Below, piece after piece: positions 15,628-24,967 of a stretch of DNA of 64,000 nucleotides (the stretch's first letter is position 1; the number at the start of each line of letters is the position of its first letter). The DNA is from Paraburkholderia nodosa (GTDB lineage Bacteria > Pseudomonadota > Gammaproteobacteria > Burkholderiales > Burkholderiaceae), in contig NZ_MCNV01000001.1 in the NCBI RefSeq assembly GCF_001718195.1, forward strand, positions 496,001-560,000. Direction: 5' to 3'. The notes beneath the pieces were generated by a model that was not told the DNA's origin, searched no databases, and saw only the letters and a list, made by a program, of their open reading frames with translations. The translations under genes and the position numbers were made by a program.

Positions 15628-17229
15628 ATGCTCGACGCCAACCTCAAAGATCAACTCAAAAGCTACCTCGAAAAAGTCACGCAGTCGATCGAGATCGTTG
15701 CGTACCTGGACGATGGCGAGAAGTCGCAAGAACTGCAGCAATTGCTGCAGGACATCGCATCGCTCTCGAATCGCATCTCCTACGAAGCACGCCGTGGCGC
15801 CGCAGCCGGCGACGCGCGTACCCCTTCGTTCGATATCAAGCGCGCGAACTCCGACGTGAAAGTCACGTTCGCGGGCATTCCGATGGGCCACGAATTCACG
15901 TCGCTCGTGCTGGCGCTGCTGCAGGTGGGCGGCCACCCGGTCAAGCTCGAGAACGACACCATCGAACAGGTGAAGGCGCTCGACGGCGCGTTCTCGTTCG
16001 AAGTCTATATGTCGCTGTCGTGCCAGAACTGCCCGGAAGTCGTGCAGTCGATCAACGCGATGGCTTCGCTCAACCCGAACGTGCAGATCGTCACGATCGA
16101 CGGCGCGCTGTATCAGGACGAAGTCGAGAAGCGCCAGATCATGGCCGTGCCGACCATCTACCTGAACGGCGAAGTGTTCGGCCAGGGCCGCATGGGCGTG
16201 GAAGAGATTCTCGCGAAGCTCGATACCGGCGCATCGTCGCGTGCTGCCGAGAAGCTGAACCAGAAGGATGTTTTCGACATGCTCATCGTCGGCGGCGGCC
16301 CCGCTGGCGCTGCGGCTGCGATCTACGCGGCGCGCAAGGGCATCAAGACCGGCGTGCTTGCCGAGCGCTTCGGCGGCCAGGTGCTCGACACGATGGCCAT
16401 CGAGAACTTCGTCTCGGTCACGGAAACGGAAGGGCCGAAGTTCGCCACGGCGCTGGAGCAGCACGTGCGCGCCTATGACGTCGACATCATGAATCTGCAG
16501 CGCGCCGAAGCGCTCGTGCCCTCGGGCAACGGCTTCGAAGTGCGTACGCAAAGCGGCGCGACGCTGCGTGCGAAGAGCGTGGTGCTCGCCACCGGTGCGC
16601 GCTGGCGCAATGTCGACGTGCCGGGCGAGCAGCAGTACAAGAACAAGGGCGTGGCTTACTGCCCGCACTGCGACGGCCCGCTCTTCAAGGGCAAGCGCGT
16701 GGCGGTGATCGGCGGCGGTAACTCGGGCGTGGAAGCGGCAATCGACCTGGCCGGTATCGTGAGCCATGTCACGTTGCTCGAATTCGGCGCGCAACTGCGT
16801 GCGGACGAAGTGCTGCAACGCAAGCTGCGCAGCCTGCCGAACGTCACGGTGCACCTGAACGCGCAAACCACGGAGATTTCCGGCGACGGCCAGAAGGTCA
16901 CGGGTCTCGCTTTTCTCGAACGCACGTCGGGCGAGAAGCGTCATCTCGAACTCGAAGGCGTGTTCGTGCAGATCGGCCTCGTGCCGAACACCGAGTTCCT
17001 CAAGGGCACGGTGGCGCTGTCGAAGCACGGCGAGATCGAAGTGGACGCGAAGGGCCAGACGTCGGTGCCGGGCGTGTTCGCCGCGGGCGACGTGACGACC
17101 GTGCCGTTCAAGCAGATCGTGATCGCCGTGGGCGAAGGCGCGAAGGCATCGCTGGGCGCATTCGACTACCTGATCCGCTCCTCCGTGGAGCAGGAAGAGG
17201 ATGCGAAGGCGGCGCCCGTGGTCGCCTAA
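15628..17229 (+). CDS. ahpF: alkyl hydroperoxide reductase subunit F
   Basis: 533 residues, compared with 521 in E. coli. The N-terminal domain of two thioredoxin folds carries the CQNC dithiol at about 132-135 ([13 protein letters not shown]). The C-terminal half is a thioredoxin-reductase-like flavoprotein with the FAD motif [14 protein letters not shown], the NAD(P)H motif [10 protein letters not shown] and the redox pair in AYCPHCDGP. It passes electrons from NADH to AhpC. Both genes run in one direction and a terminator follows, so they probably form one operon. Confidence 0.95.
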   Translation: MLDANLKDQLKSYLEKVTQSIEIVAYLDDGEKSQELQQLLQDIASLSNRISYEARRGAAAGDARTPSFDIKRANSDVKVTFAGIPMGHEFTSLVLALLQVGGHPVKLENDTIEQVKALDGAFSFEVYMSLSCQNCPEVVQSINAMASLNPNVQIVTIDGALYQDEVEKRQIMAVPTIYLNGEVFGQGRMGVEEILAKLDTGASSRAAEKLNQKDVFDMLIVGGGPAGAAAAIYAARKGIKTGVLAERFGGQVLDTMAIENFVSVTETEGPKFATALEQHVRAYDVDIMNLQRAEALVPSGNGFEVRTQSGATLRAKSVVLATGARWRNVDVPGEQQYKNKGVAYCPHCDGPLFKGKRVAVIGGGNSGVEAAIDLAGIVSHVTLLEFGAQLRADEVLQRKLRSLPNVTVHLNAQTTEISGDGQKVTGLAFLERTSGEKRHLELEGVFVQIGLVPNTEFLKGTVALSKHGEIEVDAKGQTSVPGVFAAGDVTTVPFKQIVIAVGEGAKASLGAFDYLIRSSVEQEEDAKAAPVVA

Positions 17230-17252
17230 GCAGTTTGTAGCAGTCTCTCTTT

Positions 17253-17279
17253 ACGCCGGCTCACGCCGGCGTTTTTTTA
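17253..17279 (+). terminator. intrinsic terminator after ahpF
   Basis: ACGCCGGC, a TCAC loop and GCCGGCGT form an 8-bp GC stem that runs into seven Ts. Confidence 0.88.
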
Positions 17280-17416
17280 TGGTTTCGCGCAAGAAGACGG
17301 CTCAGTCCTGGACGAGCGGGCTGCCTTTTACAGAATATGTGAAATTAAATGAACAGCGTCTCGGTGTGCGTGCCAAACTGGCTGCTGGTCGACACCGTCG
17401 ATCGAGGAGACGAAAC

Positions 17417-17680
17417 ATGCAGCGCGAAACATTCATCCGCAGCCTGGCCGAGGAGGGCTTTCCGGAGCCCGTTGTCGTGACGCGCGAAGCCGGCGTCATG
17501 GAGGTCCATTCGCATCCGTTCGAAGCGAAGGCGCTGGTCATCGAGGGCGAACTGCACATCCGCGTAGGCGACGAAGAGCGACACTACAAGGTCGGCGACG
17601 TGTTTCATCTCGCCGCCAACCTGCCGCACGCCGAGCGCTATGGGCCGCAGGGCGTGCAGTACCTGGTGGGGAGGAAGTGA
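17417..17680 (+). CDS. small single-domain cupin protein
   Basis: 87 residues from the ATG at 17417, preceded by GAGGAGACG. The protein is little more than one cupin barrel: VHSHPFEAKALVIEGEL gives His ligands, then GDVFHLAANLPHAERYG gives a further His. It may bind a metal or small molecule; no enzyme can be named. It stands alone between the ahpF terminator and the convergent acvB gene. The longer open frame upstream overlaps the terminator and is not used. Confidence 0.75.
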   Translation: MQRETFIRSLAEEGFPEPVVVTREAGVMEVHSHPFEAKALVIEGELHIRVGDEERHYKVGDVFHLAANLPHAERYGPQGVQYLVGRK

Positions 17681-17861
17681 GGGGGAGGCGCCTATGCCGC
17701 GAGGGGCCGAAGCTCCGAGCGGATTCAACGGGTCGATGCAGCACTCCACAACCTGCGTGAGCAGCCGAGGTGTTGCAAATGAAACAGCGACCGAGGATCC
17801 ATTGCTCCGATAGCCAGCGAAGACTAACGTGGGAGCGCTGGCGCTAAGGCGACTCGCTCCC

Positions 17862-19235
17862 TCACCCCCGCGCCGCGATTTCCTTCTTCCACCCCGCGAT
17901 GATCTTCCCGGCGAGCGCATTGTAGTCGCCGTCGAAGTGGTGATCGCCGTTCGTCTTCACGACGTCGATGCCGGTATTCGCGAGCGCCGGGCACAGCGTG
18001 TCTTTCTCGCCCGCGCCATACACACATTGCACGATAGAAGGCGGCACCTTCGCGAGTTCCGGGCGCACCTGCAGTGCCTTGTCGCTGGCGGGCATGCCGA
18101 GCCAGCCCGTCACGCGAATCTGGAAGTCGGCGTCCGGCGCGAAGCCGAGCAGCGACATGTACGAAACCTTCGCGCGCAACGTGTCGGGCAGACGGTTGTA
18201 GGCGAACGGCATCACGTCCGCGCCGAACGAGTAGCCCACCAGCGCGATGTGCTGCGCATGCCAGCGCGAGCCGTAAGTCTTCAGCACGCGGGCGAGATCG
18301 TGGCTCGTTTGCTCGGGCGTCCTTTCGCTCCAGAAGTAGCGCAGCGCGTCCCAGCCGATCACCGAAATGCCCTGCTTTTGCAGCGCTTCTGCAATCGTCT
18401 TGTCGAGATCGCGCCAGCCGCCGTCGCCCGAGATCACCACCGCGAGCATGTCGGTGGGGTGCGCCGCGGGCAGTTCGACGAGCGGCAGGTCCGACACGTC
18501 CTCTTCGCTCTCCGTCACGACGCGCAGGTGATTCGATGTGAGCGCAACGATCTTGTCGGCGTCGGCAACGCTGGGGGCGAAGGCGCGCGGAGCGCCGGAA
18601 GTGGCTGCGTGCACATCTTTCGTCGTCACACCCTGCTCGAAGAAGCCGGGCAGGCCATTGCCGCGCGAGAGCGTGGGGTCGGCCGGGCAGGGCGCGAAGC
18701 GCGCGTCGAGCTTTGCGGCCGGATCGAGCGACACGGCGCCCGCCATCGTGTTCGCCGGCGCCTGCGAGAGCATGCGCTGTGCGATGAGCGCACCTTCGCC
18801 GCTGCCGATCGCGATCGGCGCGTAGTACTCGCTGGAGCCTAGCTGGCGTTCGAGTTGGTGGCTCAGCGCTTCGGCGTCGCTGTAGAGCTTATGGCAGGTC
18901 TCGTTCTTCACGGCGGCGAGGTTCTGCGCATAGCGCTCCGTTTCAACACCCACGACGAGCGCGCCATGCTGCGCGAGCGCGTCGGCGCGCGTCTGGTCGG
19001 CGGCGCTCCAGTGCTTGTCCGCCGAGAACAGCACGGTGAAGCCGCGCATGGCGACACTCGGTTTCGTCACCGCGACTTCGCCGTAACGGCCGCCCGAAAC
19101 GTGCATCGTCGCGGCGGAGGCGGGCGTCGAGACGGGCGTCGAAGCCGCGTTGGCGTGAACCGCGCAAAACGCCAGCGCAGCGGCGCCCGCTGCCGTGCCT
19201 GCAATGCGCGGCAGCCTGGGAATACGGAATGTCAT
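17862..19235 (-). CDS. acvB: AcvB/VirJ family protein, lysyl-phosphatidylglycerol hydrolase
   Basis: 457 residues with a signal peptide (up to about residue 31), so periplasmic. The C-terminal VirJ-type alpha/beta hydrolase domain holds VVISGDGGWRDLDKTIAEAL and the nucleophile elbow VGYSFGADVMPFAY. An N-terminal region with GSGEGALIAQRM resembles a second, weaker hydrolase half, as in AcvB. In Agrobacterium AcvB hydrolyses the lysyl-phosphatidylglycerol made by LpiA/MprF. Here its ATG overlaps the mprF stop (ATGA), so the two products are translationally coupled, which strongly supports that role. Confidence 0.82.
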   Translation of the reverse strand: MTFRIPRLPRIAGTAAGAAALAFCAVHANAASTPVSTPASAATMHVSGGRYGEVAVTKPSVAMRGFTVLFSADKHWSAADQTRADALAQHGALVVGVETERYAQNLAAVKNETCHKLYSDAEALSHQLERQLGSSEYYAPIAIGSGEGALIAQRMLSQAPANTMAGAVSLDPAAKLDARFAPCPADPTLSRGNGLPGFFEQGVTTKDVHAATSGAPRAFAPSVADADKIVALTSNHLRVVTESEEDVSDLPLVELPAAHPTDMLAVVISGDGGWRDLDKTIAEALQKQGISVIGWDALRYFWSERTPEQTSHDLARVLKTYGSRWHAQHIALVGYSFGADVMPFAYNRLPDTLRAKVSYMSLLGFAPDADFQIRVTGWLGMPASDKALQVRPELAKVPPSIVQCVYGAGEKDTLCPALANTGIDVVKTNGDHHFDGDYNALAGKIIAGWKKEIAARG

Positions 19236-21841
19236 GAGCGCCAGCCTCCTGCCAGCAGCGATAGATCAGCGAGAGTGATGAACACGCTGATCGAGCCAGA
19301 GGCGGCCAGATAGCGTGGTTCCCAGCGCGGCGCGAACTTGTTCTTGAAGCCGCGCAGCCCCCGGAAGTTATAGAAGCGGCCGCCGAAGCGCCAGATGAAA
19401 CCCGCGAGCCGGTGCCAGGACGACGCGAGCGGCGAAGGGCCCATGCCCGAGAGCGGCGCCATGCCGAGCGAGAGCGACTGGTAGCCTGCGGCCTTCAGAT
19501 GCAGCGCGAGCTGCGTGAACAGATATTCCATCGCGTAGGGCGAGGCGCCCGGCATATGGCGCATGACGCCCACCGTCGCGTCGGTGTTCAGATCGGTCGT
19601 CATGAAGGTGACGAAGGCGAGCGGCTCGCCGTTCTGACGGATGAGCAAGACGGACTGCGCGGCGAGATAGTCGTCGTCGAACGCGGCCACCGAGAAGCTT
19701 TTCTCGCGCGCTTCGCGGTCCTGCAGCCACGCGTCGGAGATCGCGCGCAGCACCGGCAGGCTCGCGCCCATCTGCGTGGGCTCGATATGTTCGATCGAAA
19801 AGCCGTCGCGTTCGCCGCGCTTGAGCGCGTAGCGCAGATGCGCGCGCTGCGGACCCTTGAGGTCGAATTCCTGCAGCATCACGCGCGCTTCCTCGCCGAG
19901 CTTCATCAGCGTGAGGCCGGCGTCGAGATAGAGCGGCAGCGCGTCGGCGCGCACCTGGTAGAACGCCGCGCGGCCGTTGTGTGCGTGCGCGAGCGTGACG
20001 AATTCGCGGATCAGCGCGGGCCACTCTTCGCGCGGGCCAACCGGATCGTGCAGCGCCGCCCACGTGCGGCCGCGCTTCGCGTACATCAGGAAAGCCTTGC
20101 GCGAGGTGGAGAAGAGGAAGCTCTTGTCGCCCATCAGCGCGAGGCCCGCGTCGCTGCGTTCCTGCGCCCGCACGATACGCGCGGCCTCTTCGAGGTCTTC
20201 GCTCGGGGGCATCACGAAGCGGCCGGCGGCGGGGCGCAGCAATTGCCACAGTGCGAGCGCGGCGGCGAACACGCCGGCGCCGAGCGTGGCGCGCAGCGCG
20301 CGCGGGGCGCGGCTGTGGAAGGCGAATTGCCACCAGAGGCTTTGCGAGTACTGCACATCGCGGAACGCGAACAGCAGCACCCACACGGCGAGCGCGATCA
20401 CGCAGCCGACCGAGGCGAGCCAGGCCGGCGTGAATCGCTCGCTGAACATCGACGAGTGGCGATTGAAGCGCTTGCGCGTACCAAGCAGCAGCACGATCAG
20501 CACGCACAGCACGCCCGCTTCGACGAAGGCGAGGCCCTTGGCGAGCGAGAGCGCGAGGTTGGCCACGGCGATCACGAGCGCGAGCCACCAGGCGGCGTCC
20601 AGACGCCGCAGCAGACCGCGCGCGACGAACAGGAGCAACACGCCGAAGAGACTGCCCATCAGCTGCGAGCTTTCGAGCACCCAGAGCGGCACGATGGTTT
20701 GGAGCAGCGCGATGCGCTTGGAGAACGCGGGTGTGGCGCCCGAGATCACGAGCATGCTGCCGGTCACGAACGTCACGATGGCGAGGAAGAGCGGCGCGAG
20801 TTGCGAGACGCCATCGGCGCCGCGCTTCGCAAAGCGGGCGCTGAGCGGTGTCTTGAGCGCGCGGCCCTCGAATACGGCGAGCACCGCGGCGGCGAGCGCG
20901 AGCGGCGCGCCGAAGTAGATCGCGCGATAGGCGAGCAGCGCGGCAAGCACCTTCGAGGTCGGCACGCTCGGCCCGAGCGCGTAGACCATCGCGGCTTCGA
21001 ACACGCCGATGCCGCCGGGCGTGTGGCCGATCAGGCCGAGCAGCATGGCGGCGCAATACACGGTGAGGAAGTCGGTGAAGCCGAGAAGCGCATGCGGCAT
21101 GACCGACCAGAGCGCGAGCCCGGCGCCGACCACGTCGAGCGCGGCCAGCAGCAGTTGCGCGACGAGGTCGCGCCGCGCCGGCACCGAAAAGCGCAGCCAT
21201 GCGCGGCCGAACGGCTCGATCTCGCGCGCGCTTGCGGGGCAAACGATGACCATCACCGCGCCGCAGCCGAGCACCACGCCGCCGATCAGGCGCAGTTCGT
21301 CGGGCGAGAGGTGCAGCAGACCGGAGAGCGTGCTTGCGGCGCCCACCATGCCGAGCGCGGTCATGAACACGAGTGCGAGGGCGAGCGTGACGCTCGTGAA
21401 CACCGTCATGCGGCCGATCTGCGCGGCGGTGACGCCCGCGCCGCCATACACGCGGCAGCGCACTGCGCCGCCCGTGAGCGCGCCGAAGCCGGTCACGTTG
21501 CCGAGCGCCGAGCCGGCGATCGCGCCGGCCCACAACGCGCCGCGCGAGACGCGCGCGCCCAGGTAGCGCAGGCCCACGGCGTCGCGACCGACCAGCGCGA
21601 CGAAGCTCACGGCCGTGGCGGCGAGGGCGCCGACCCATTGCGCGGGCGTGAGCGTCCAGAGCTGGCGGATCACCGAGTGGTAGTCGACCGTGCGAGAGAG
21701 GTGCTGGAACACGACCAGCAGCAGCGCGCAGATACCGAGCGCGAACACCGGCGCGACAAAGCGCTGCAGGTGCAGGGCACCGGCACGGCGGCGCAGCGCC
21801 CCGAGGGCGCGCGCCGCGCGCGAAGAATGCGATTGGGACAT
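19232..21841 (-). CDS. mprF: lysyl-phosphatidylglycerol synthase and flippase (MprF/LpiA)
   Basis: 869 residues. The first 520 or so contain about fourteen membrane helices of the flippase domain (for example GFGALTGGAVRCRVYGGAGV and HTPGGIGVFEAAMVYALG). The last 330 residues are the cytoplasmic DUF2156 acyltransferase-like domain (GDKSFLFSTSRKAFLMYAKR, SLGMAPLSGMG, and LRGFKNKFAPRWEPRYLA near the end). It transfers lysine from lysyl-tRNA to phosphatidylglycerol and flips the lipid, lowering the negative charge of the envelope; this helps against cationic peptides and acid. First gene of a two-gene operon with acvB. Confidence 0.93.
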   Translation of the reverse strand: MSQSHSSRAARALGALRRRAGALHLQRFVAPVFALGICALLLVVFQHLSRTVDYHSVIRQLWTLTPAQWVGALAATAVSFVALVGRDAVGLRYLGARVSRGALWAGAIAGSALGNVTGFGALTGGAVRCRVYGGAGVTAAQIGRMTVFTSVTLALALVFMTALGMVGAASTLSGLLHLSPDELRLIGGVVLGCGAVMVIVCPASAREIEPFGRAWLRFSVPARRDLVAQLLLAALDVVGAGLALWSVMPHALLGFTDFLTVYCAAMLLGLIGHTPGGIGVFEAAMVYALGPSVPTSKVLAALLAYRAIYFGAPLALAAAVLAVFEGRALKTPLSARFAKRGADGVSQLAPLFLAIVTFVTGSMLVISGATPAFSKRIALLQTIVPLWVLESSQLMGSLFGVLLLFVARGLLRRLDAAWWLALVIAVANLALSLAKGLAFVEAGVLCVLIVLLLGTRKRFNRHSSMFSERFTPAWLASVGCVIALAVWVLLFAFRDVQYSQSLWWQFAFHSRAPRALRATLGAGVFAAALALWQLLRPAAGRFVMPPSEDLEEAARIVRAQERSDAGLALMGDKSFLFSTSRKAFLMYAKRGRTWAALHDPVGPREEWPALIREFVTLAHAHNGRAAFYQVRADALPLYLDAGLTLMKLGEEARVMLQEFDLKGPQRAHLRYALKRGERDGFSIEHIEPTQMGASLPVLRAISDAWLQDREAREKSFSVAAFDDDYLAAQSVLLIRQNGEPLAFVTFMTTDLNTDATVGVMRHMPGASPYAMEYLFTQLALHLKAAGYQSLSLGMAPLSGMGPSPLASSWHRLAGFIWRFGGRFYNFRGLRGFKNKFAPRWEPRYLAASGSISVFITLADLSLLAGGWRS

Positions 21842-22457
21842 GGATCGGTCTGGTGGCTCTCTGCGATGTCGCCGTATCGACTGTTACAGCTTCCCCGGCG
21901 GTGACATCGTGTTTATTCGCGTTTTGCGCTTACGTTCTTTCGAGGCCGGGTCTCGCGCATCATGCGCGCGAACCGGAAATTCGAGCCGAATCGTAATCGT
22001 TCGGAAAGGACTAGTTAAGCTCAGCAAACGCATGGGACTACCCGCCGGTTGACGCCCCGGTGCAAGAAACCGCTATTGGGTGCAGATCAATTCGACGCGA
22101 TGACGCGTCGTAACTAGTGGATTTAATTAGGGAATAATCTTTTTGCGATTGATGTTTGCAGGGCCAGATTAACAGGCGGCCAGAACGGCAAGGTAATCGT
22201 TAACTTGTGAGTAATGGGCGGGCGCAGATCGCGTGCTGAAACGCGCGCCGAGTGGGCTGGTTCGCCGAAAGCCTTGCGTGGCGGGCGTTGCAGGCACTCC
22301 TGGTTGGCAGCCGGAGATGATGTTTTGGGTGTTAACCAGGCACTTTCTGAAATCGCTGTCACTAATTCGAGACAGCTCGTTTAATCCTTTTACAATGCTC
22401 GACGGGCGAGTTAGTCTGCTTTGGTCAAGAGTTGTTTTACCGTGCCGGGAGAATGAC
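21842..22457. other. divergent promoter region of mprF and the porin
   Basis: 616 bases without a credible gene, clearly more A/T-rich than the flanks from 22110 to 22200 and 22320 to 22440. It contains a perfect 7-bp hairpin CGACGCG-ATGA-CGCGTCG at 22093-22110 and an A/T-rich block TAGGGAATAATCTTTT that may belong to the porin promoter. A long untranslated leader is usual for porins. The porin frame stays open back to 22233, but that part lacks a signal peptide and is not taken as coding. Confidence 0.45.
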
Positions 22458-23621
22458 GTGAAAAGACTAGCCTTGACTTCCCTTTCACTGGCCGCGCTCG
22501 GGGTTGTTGGCACGGCTCAGGCACAGACTAGCGTGACGCTGTACGGCACCATCGACACCTCGATTACCTACGTCAACCACGCCGACGGCAGCAAGAACCT
22601 CTGGACGCTCGGCAACAGCAGCTTCGGCAATCTCTCCGGCTCGCGATGGGGTTTGAAGGGCGCTGAAGATCTCGGTGGCGGCCTCAAGGCGATTTTCCAG
22701 TTGGAAAGCGGCTTCAACCCGTCCACAGGCGCGCTTGCGCAGGGCGGCAGGCTGTTCGGCCGACAGGCATACGTGGGCTTGACGGCCGAGCAGTACGGGT
22801 CGCTCACGCTCGGGCGGCAGTATGACCCGCTCATCGACCTCGTGCAGGGCATCACGGCCGACAACTATTTCGGCTCCGTGTTCGCAACGCCCGGCGACGT
22901 GGATAACTACGACAACAGCTTCCGCGTCAACAACGCCGTCAAGTACACCACGCCCGTATGGAGCGGCCTCCAGGCTGCGGCGATGTACTCGTTTGGTGGC
23001 ATCGCGGGTTCGACAGGCGCCGAGCAGTCGTACTCGGCGGCGGTCAACTACACCAACGGTCCGCTCGCGCTGGCAGGCGGCTACTTCTACGCGGCGAACA
23101 GCCAGGCCGTCAACGGCATTCGCACCGGCGGCTGGACGAGCACCTCGGACGGCACCTTCGACGGCCCGATCAACTCCGGCTACGCTACGGCACACTCGCT
23201 CACCATTGCGCGCGCGGCGGCGCAGTACCAGCTCGGCCAGTTCACCTTCGGCCTCGGCTACAGCAACGCGCGCTACTCGCCCGATGCGAGTTCGGTGTTC
23301 CGCGAGACGCAAAAGTACAACACCGGCCAGGGCTTCATGAACTATCAGCTGAACCCGGCGCTGCTGCTCGGCATTGGCTACAGCTACACGCATGCCAACG
23401 GCGATACGTCGGCGAATTACAACCAGGTGTCGCTCGGCGCGGATTACAGCCTCTCGAAGCGCACGGACCTTTACATGACGGCGGCCTGGCAGCATGCGAG
23501 CGGCGATACCGGCAACGGCACGGGCGGCTCGATGCCGGCCGAGGCTTCGGTCGGCTCGTACGGTTACTCGGGCACCTCGAACCAGACCATCGTGAACTTC
23601 GGGTTGCGGCACAAGTTCTGA
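22458..23621 (+). CDS. trimeric general porin (Gram-negative type, OmpC-like)
   Basis: 387 residues from a GTG start at 22458 with GGGAGA upstream. A 21-residue signal peptide (KRLALTSLSLAALGVVGTAQ) is followed by QTSVTLYGTIDTSITYVNHA, the family start. GLKGAEDLGGGLKAIFQLES and GRQAYVGLTAEQYGSLTLGR are porin motifs, and the chain ends in Phe (LRHKF), needed for outer-membrane assembly. It should form a 16-stranded diffusion pore. Strong terminator after the gene. Confidence 0.92.
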   Translation: MKRLALTSLSLAALGVVGTAQAQTSVTLYGTIDTSITYVNHADGSKNLWTLGNSSFGNLSGSRWGLKGAEDLGGGLKAIFQLESGFNPSTGALAQGGRLFGRQAYVGLTAEQYGSLTLGRQYDPLIDLVQGITADNYFGSVFATPGDVDNYDNSFRVNNAVKYTTPVWSGLQAAAMYSFGGIAGSTGAEQSYSAAVNYTNGPLALAGGYFYAANSQAVNGIRTGGWTSTSDGTFDGPINSGYATAHSLTIARAAAQYQLGQFTFGLGYSNARYSPDASSVFRETQKYNTGQGFMNYQLNPALLLGIGYSYTHANGDTSANYNQVSLGADYSLSKRTDLYMTAAWQHASGDTGNGTGGSMPAEASVGSYGYSGTSNQTIVNFGLRHKF

Positions 23622-23640
23622 GCGACGGCCTCGATCGACA

Positions 23641-23680
23641 ACGCCGGATGCGCCAACTGGGCGGCGCATCCGGCGTTTTG
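23641..23680 (+). terminator. intrinsic terminator of the porin gene
   Basis: ACGCCGGATGCGCC pairs with GGCGCATCCGGCGT over 14 bases and is followed by TTTTGGCG. Confidence 0.85.
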
Positions 23681-23735
23681 GCGTGTGCGGCCCTGGGTTC
23701 GGCTCAAGGCGCGTCAAGCGTCAGGGCATCGCGCG

Positions 23736-24173
23736 TCACGCCTCGCGCGAACGCCGGAGCGTGAGCAGCGCAAGCCAGGCGGCGAGGCGCTCCATACCGC
23801 GCCGCACGCCCGCGAACGGCGGCTGCCATGCGCTCGTGATGCTCACGCGTGCCGGCAAGGCGGCCTCAGTGCTGAGCCAGATACGTTCGCCACGCTCGAG
23901 CCGAAGCGTCTCGCCCGGTTGCACCCAGTGGTCGTAGGGCGAGCGGGCGCGCGTGACCCATACCTGGGCTACCTGAACACGCAGCGTGGCTGATGCGCTC
24001 ACGCGCCAGGTGACAGTGCGCATGGGCGGCACGGCGAAATGGACCGACTGGATGGGCAACGGATCGTCGAGCCGGTCGGTTGCGTCCGCAACGGCGTGCG
24101 GCGCGGATTGCGAGGCGGGCTGTAAAGCGGGTTGCGAAGCGGTCAGTGAAGCTGCCTGAAAAGCGTCATCCAT
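23736..24173 (-). CDS. DUF2917 domain protein
   Basis: 145 residues. The DUF2917 core, a small beta-rich fold, covers about 50-110: RVQVAQVWVTRARSPYDHWV, then GETLRLERGERIWLSTEA. An Ala/Gln/Ser-rich N-terminus precedes it and a hydrophobic or arginine-rich tail follows. The family has no established role. It converges with the porin gene. Confidence 0.75.
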   Translation of the reverse strand: MDDAFQAASLTASQPALQPASQSAPHAVADATDRLDDPLPIQSVHFAVPPMRTVTWRVSASATLRVQVAQVWVTRARSPYDHWVQPGETLRLERGERIWLSTEAALPARVSITSAWQPPFAGVRRGMERLAAWLALLTLRRSREA

Positions 24174-24221
24174 CGTTTTCTCCAGTTTTTGGAGCCGACG
24201 GACGGAGCGCTATCACCCAGA

Positions 24222-24255
24222 AAAACAAAAAGCCCCGTCGATGCCGGCGGGGCTT
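24222..24255 (-). terminator. orphan intrinsic terminator
   Basis: AAGCCCCG and CGGGGCTT pair over 8 bases and the minus strand continues with TTTTTGTTTTT. It has no annotated gene upstream on that strand. Confidence 0.75.
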
Positions 24256-24330
24256 GTGATTTGCGTGACGACAGACTGCTAGTACGCACACCATCCCCGT
24301 GGGTTACCCGTATGGGTTTTCCACGGATGA
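24222..24330 (-). ncRNA. candidate small RNA
   Basis: Read on the minus strand, a long imperfect hairpin (CATCCGTGG against CCACGGGGATG, with an inner ACCC/GGGT pair; plus coordinates about 24288-24328) is followed after about 35 bases by an intrinsic terminator. No protein gene ends there: the next minus-strand gene only begins downstream. The 5' end is a guess, since no promoter can be set with confidence. Confidence 0.4.
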
Positions 24331-24643
24331 TTCATCGTGTTTGCGATGACGAGGCGGGTGGAGGACGTGTGCATGGCTTGAGTGTGCGGGGTGCCTTGCA
24401 GCGCTGTCAACCGGAAATGCTTAAATGGGCTTTGGCAGCCGCAGTTTGTGTTGCGTGCGAGTCTCGTTCGCACCTTTGCATGACGCGATCGTGCCCTTCG
24501 ATGGCATATCCTCTTGCGGGCAGCACCGTTTTCTCACTAGGATTGGTTGTTTTTATTGATATCCGTCGAACCGTCCCACAATGTGGGGGCGTACTCCCTG
24601 ATACGCCTCGCGGCATCGACGTGTTGTGTGGAAACGACTGCAT

Positions 24644-24659
24644 CTGATATATCACATAC
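24644..24659. promoter_or_regulatory. putative GntR operator, copy 1 (before the gntR leader)
   Basis: CTGATATATCACATAC contains the perfect palindrome TGATATATCA. The same 16 bases recur at 26021, followed in both places within a few bases by ATTGCT. GntR/FCD regulators bind short A/T-rich palindromes of this kind, so autoregulation is likely. Confidence 0.6.
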
Positions 24660-24689
24660 AGAATATTGCTTTTTGTGGCGACGCAACAT

Positions 24690-24718
24690 ATGATTGAGTT
24701 ATTCGATTACTCAATCAT
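24690..24718. repeat. perfect inverted repeat before the small membrane frame
   Basis: ATGATTGAGT and ACTCAATCAT are exact inverted copies of 10 bases with a 9-base spacer, ending 12 bases before the ATG at 24731. It may be an operator or a hairpin that controls translation. A shorter GATTGA/TCAATC repeat lies before the oxlT gene at 30514-30532. Confidence 0.6.
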
Positions 24719-24730
24719 GCGGAGCTTCAA

Positions 24731-24967
24731 ATGGATTTCGTTTCTCTCGCACTGTTCGGTGCAGCGGTCGTGGGTCTGGGTGCAGCTGCTACGGTCATGA
24801 TCGCCAGGTGGCTGCCGCAGTCCGCCATTGAGCAGGCTGCGCAGCATGGCCGGTACGCTGGTTTGGGCGAAGCACCGCGCGCCAGGGCCGTTCGTCGTGC
24901 ACAATTCGGTCCGCGAATCCGTCCGCAGGTCGGAAAAGAGGTAATCAATGTCGTCAGAACAAACTGA
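24731..24967 (+). CDS. possible 78-residue membrane protein overlapping gntR
   Basis: The frame begins with one hydrophobic helix (DFVSLALFGAAVVGLGAAAT) followed by a basic, soluble tail; a GGAG lies before the ATG. Its last 20 bases overlap the start of the gntR gene. Codon use is only fair and no family is recognised, so it may instead be untranslated leader. If real, it is the first gene of the regulator operon. Confidence 0.4.
   Translation: MDFVSLALFGAAVVGLGAAATVMIARWLPQSAIEQAAQHGRYAGLGEAPRARAVRRAQFGPRIRPQVGKEVINVVRTN

Larger units (their letters stand above)
24174..24643. other. gap with an orphan minus-strand terminator, no gene recognised
   Basis: The region between the DUF2917 start and the gntR operator is lower in GC than its flanks and has no persuasive reading frame; two minus-strand frames of 64 and 82 codons show no family features. 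The only clear structures are those of the possible small RNA at 24222-24330. Confidence 0.5.

Noticed and set aside
19412..21904. Plus-strand open frame of 830 codons antisense to mprF
   Set aside because: Extremely Arg/Glu/His-rich with no family features; the minus strand encodes MprF in full.
22233..22457. N-terminal extension of the porin to 22233
   Set aside because: It would put 75 non-signal residues before the signal peptide; a GTG with a ribosome site lies exactly at the signal peptide.
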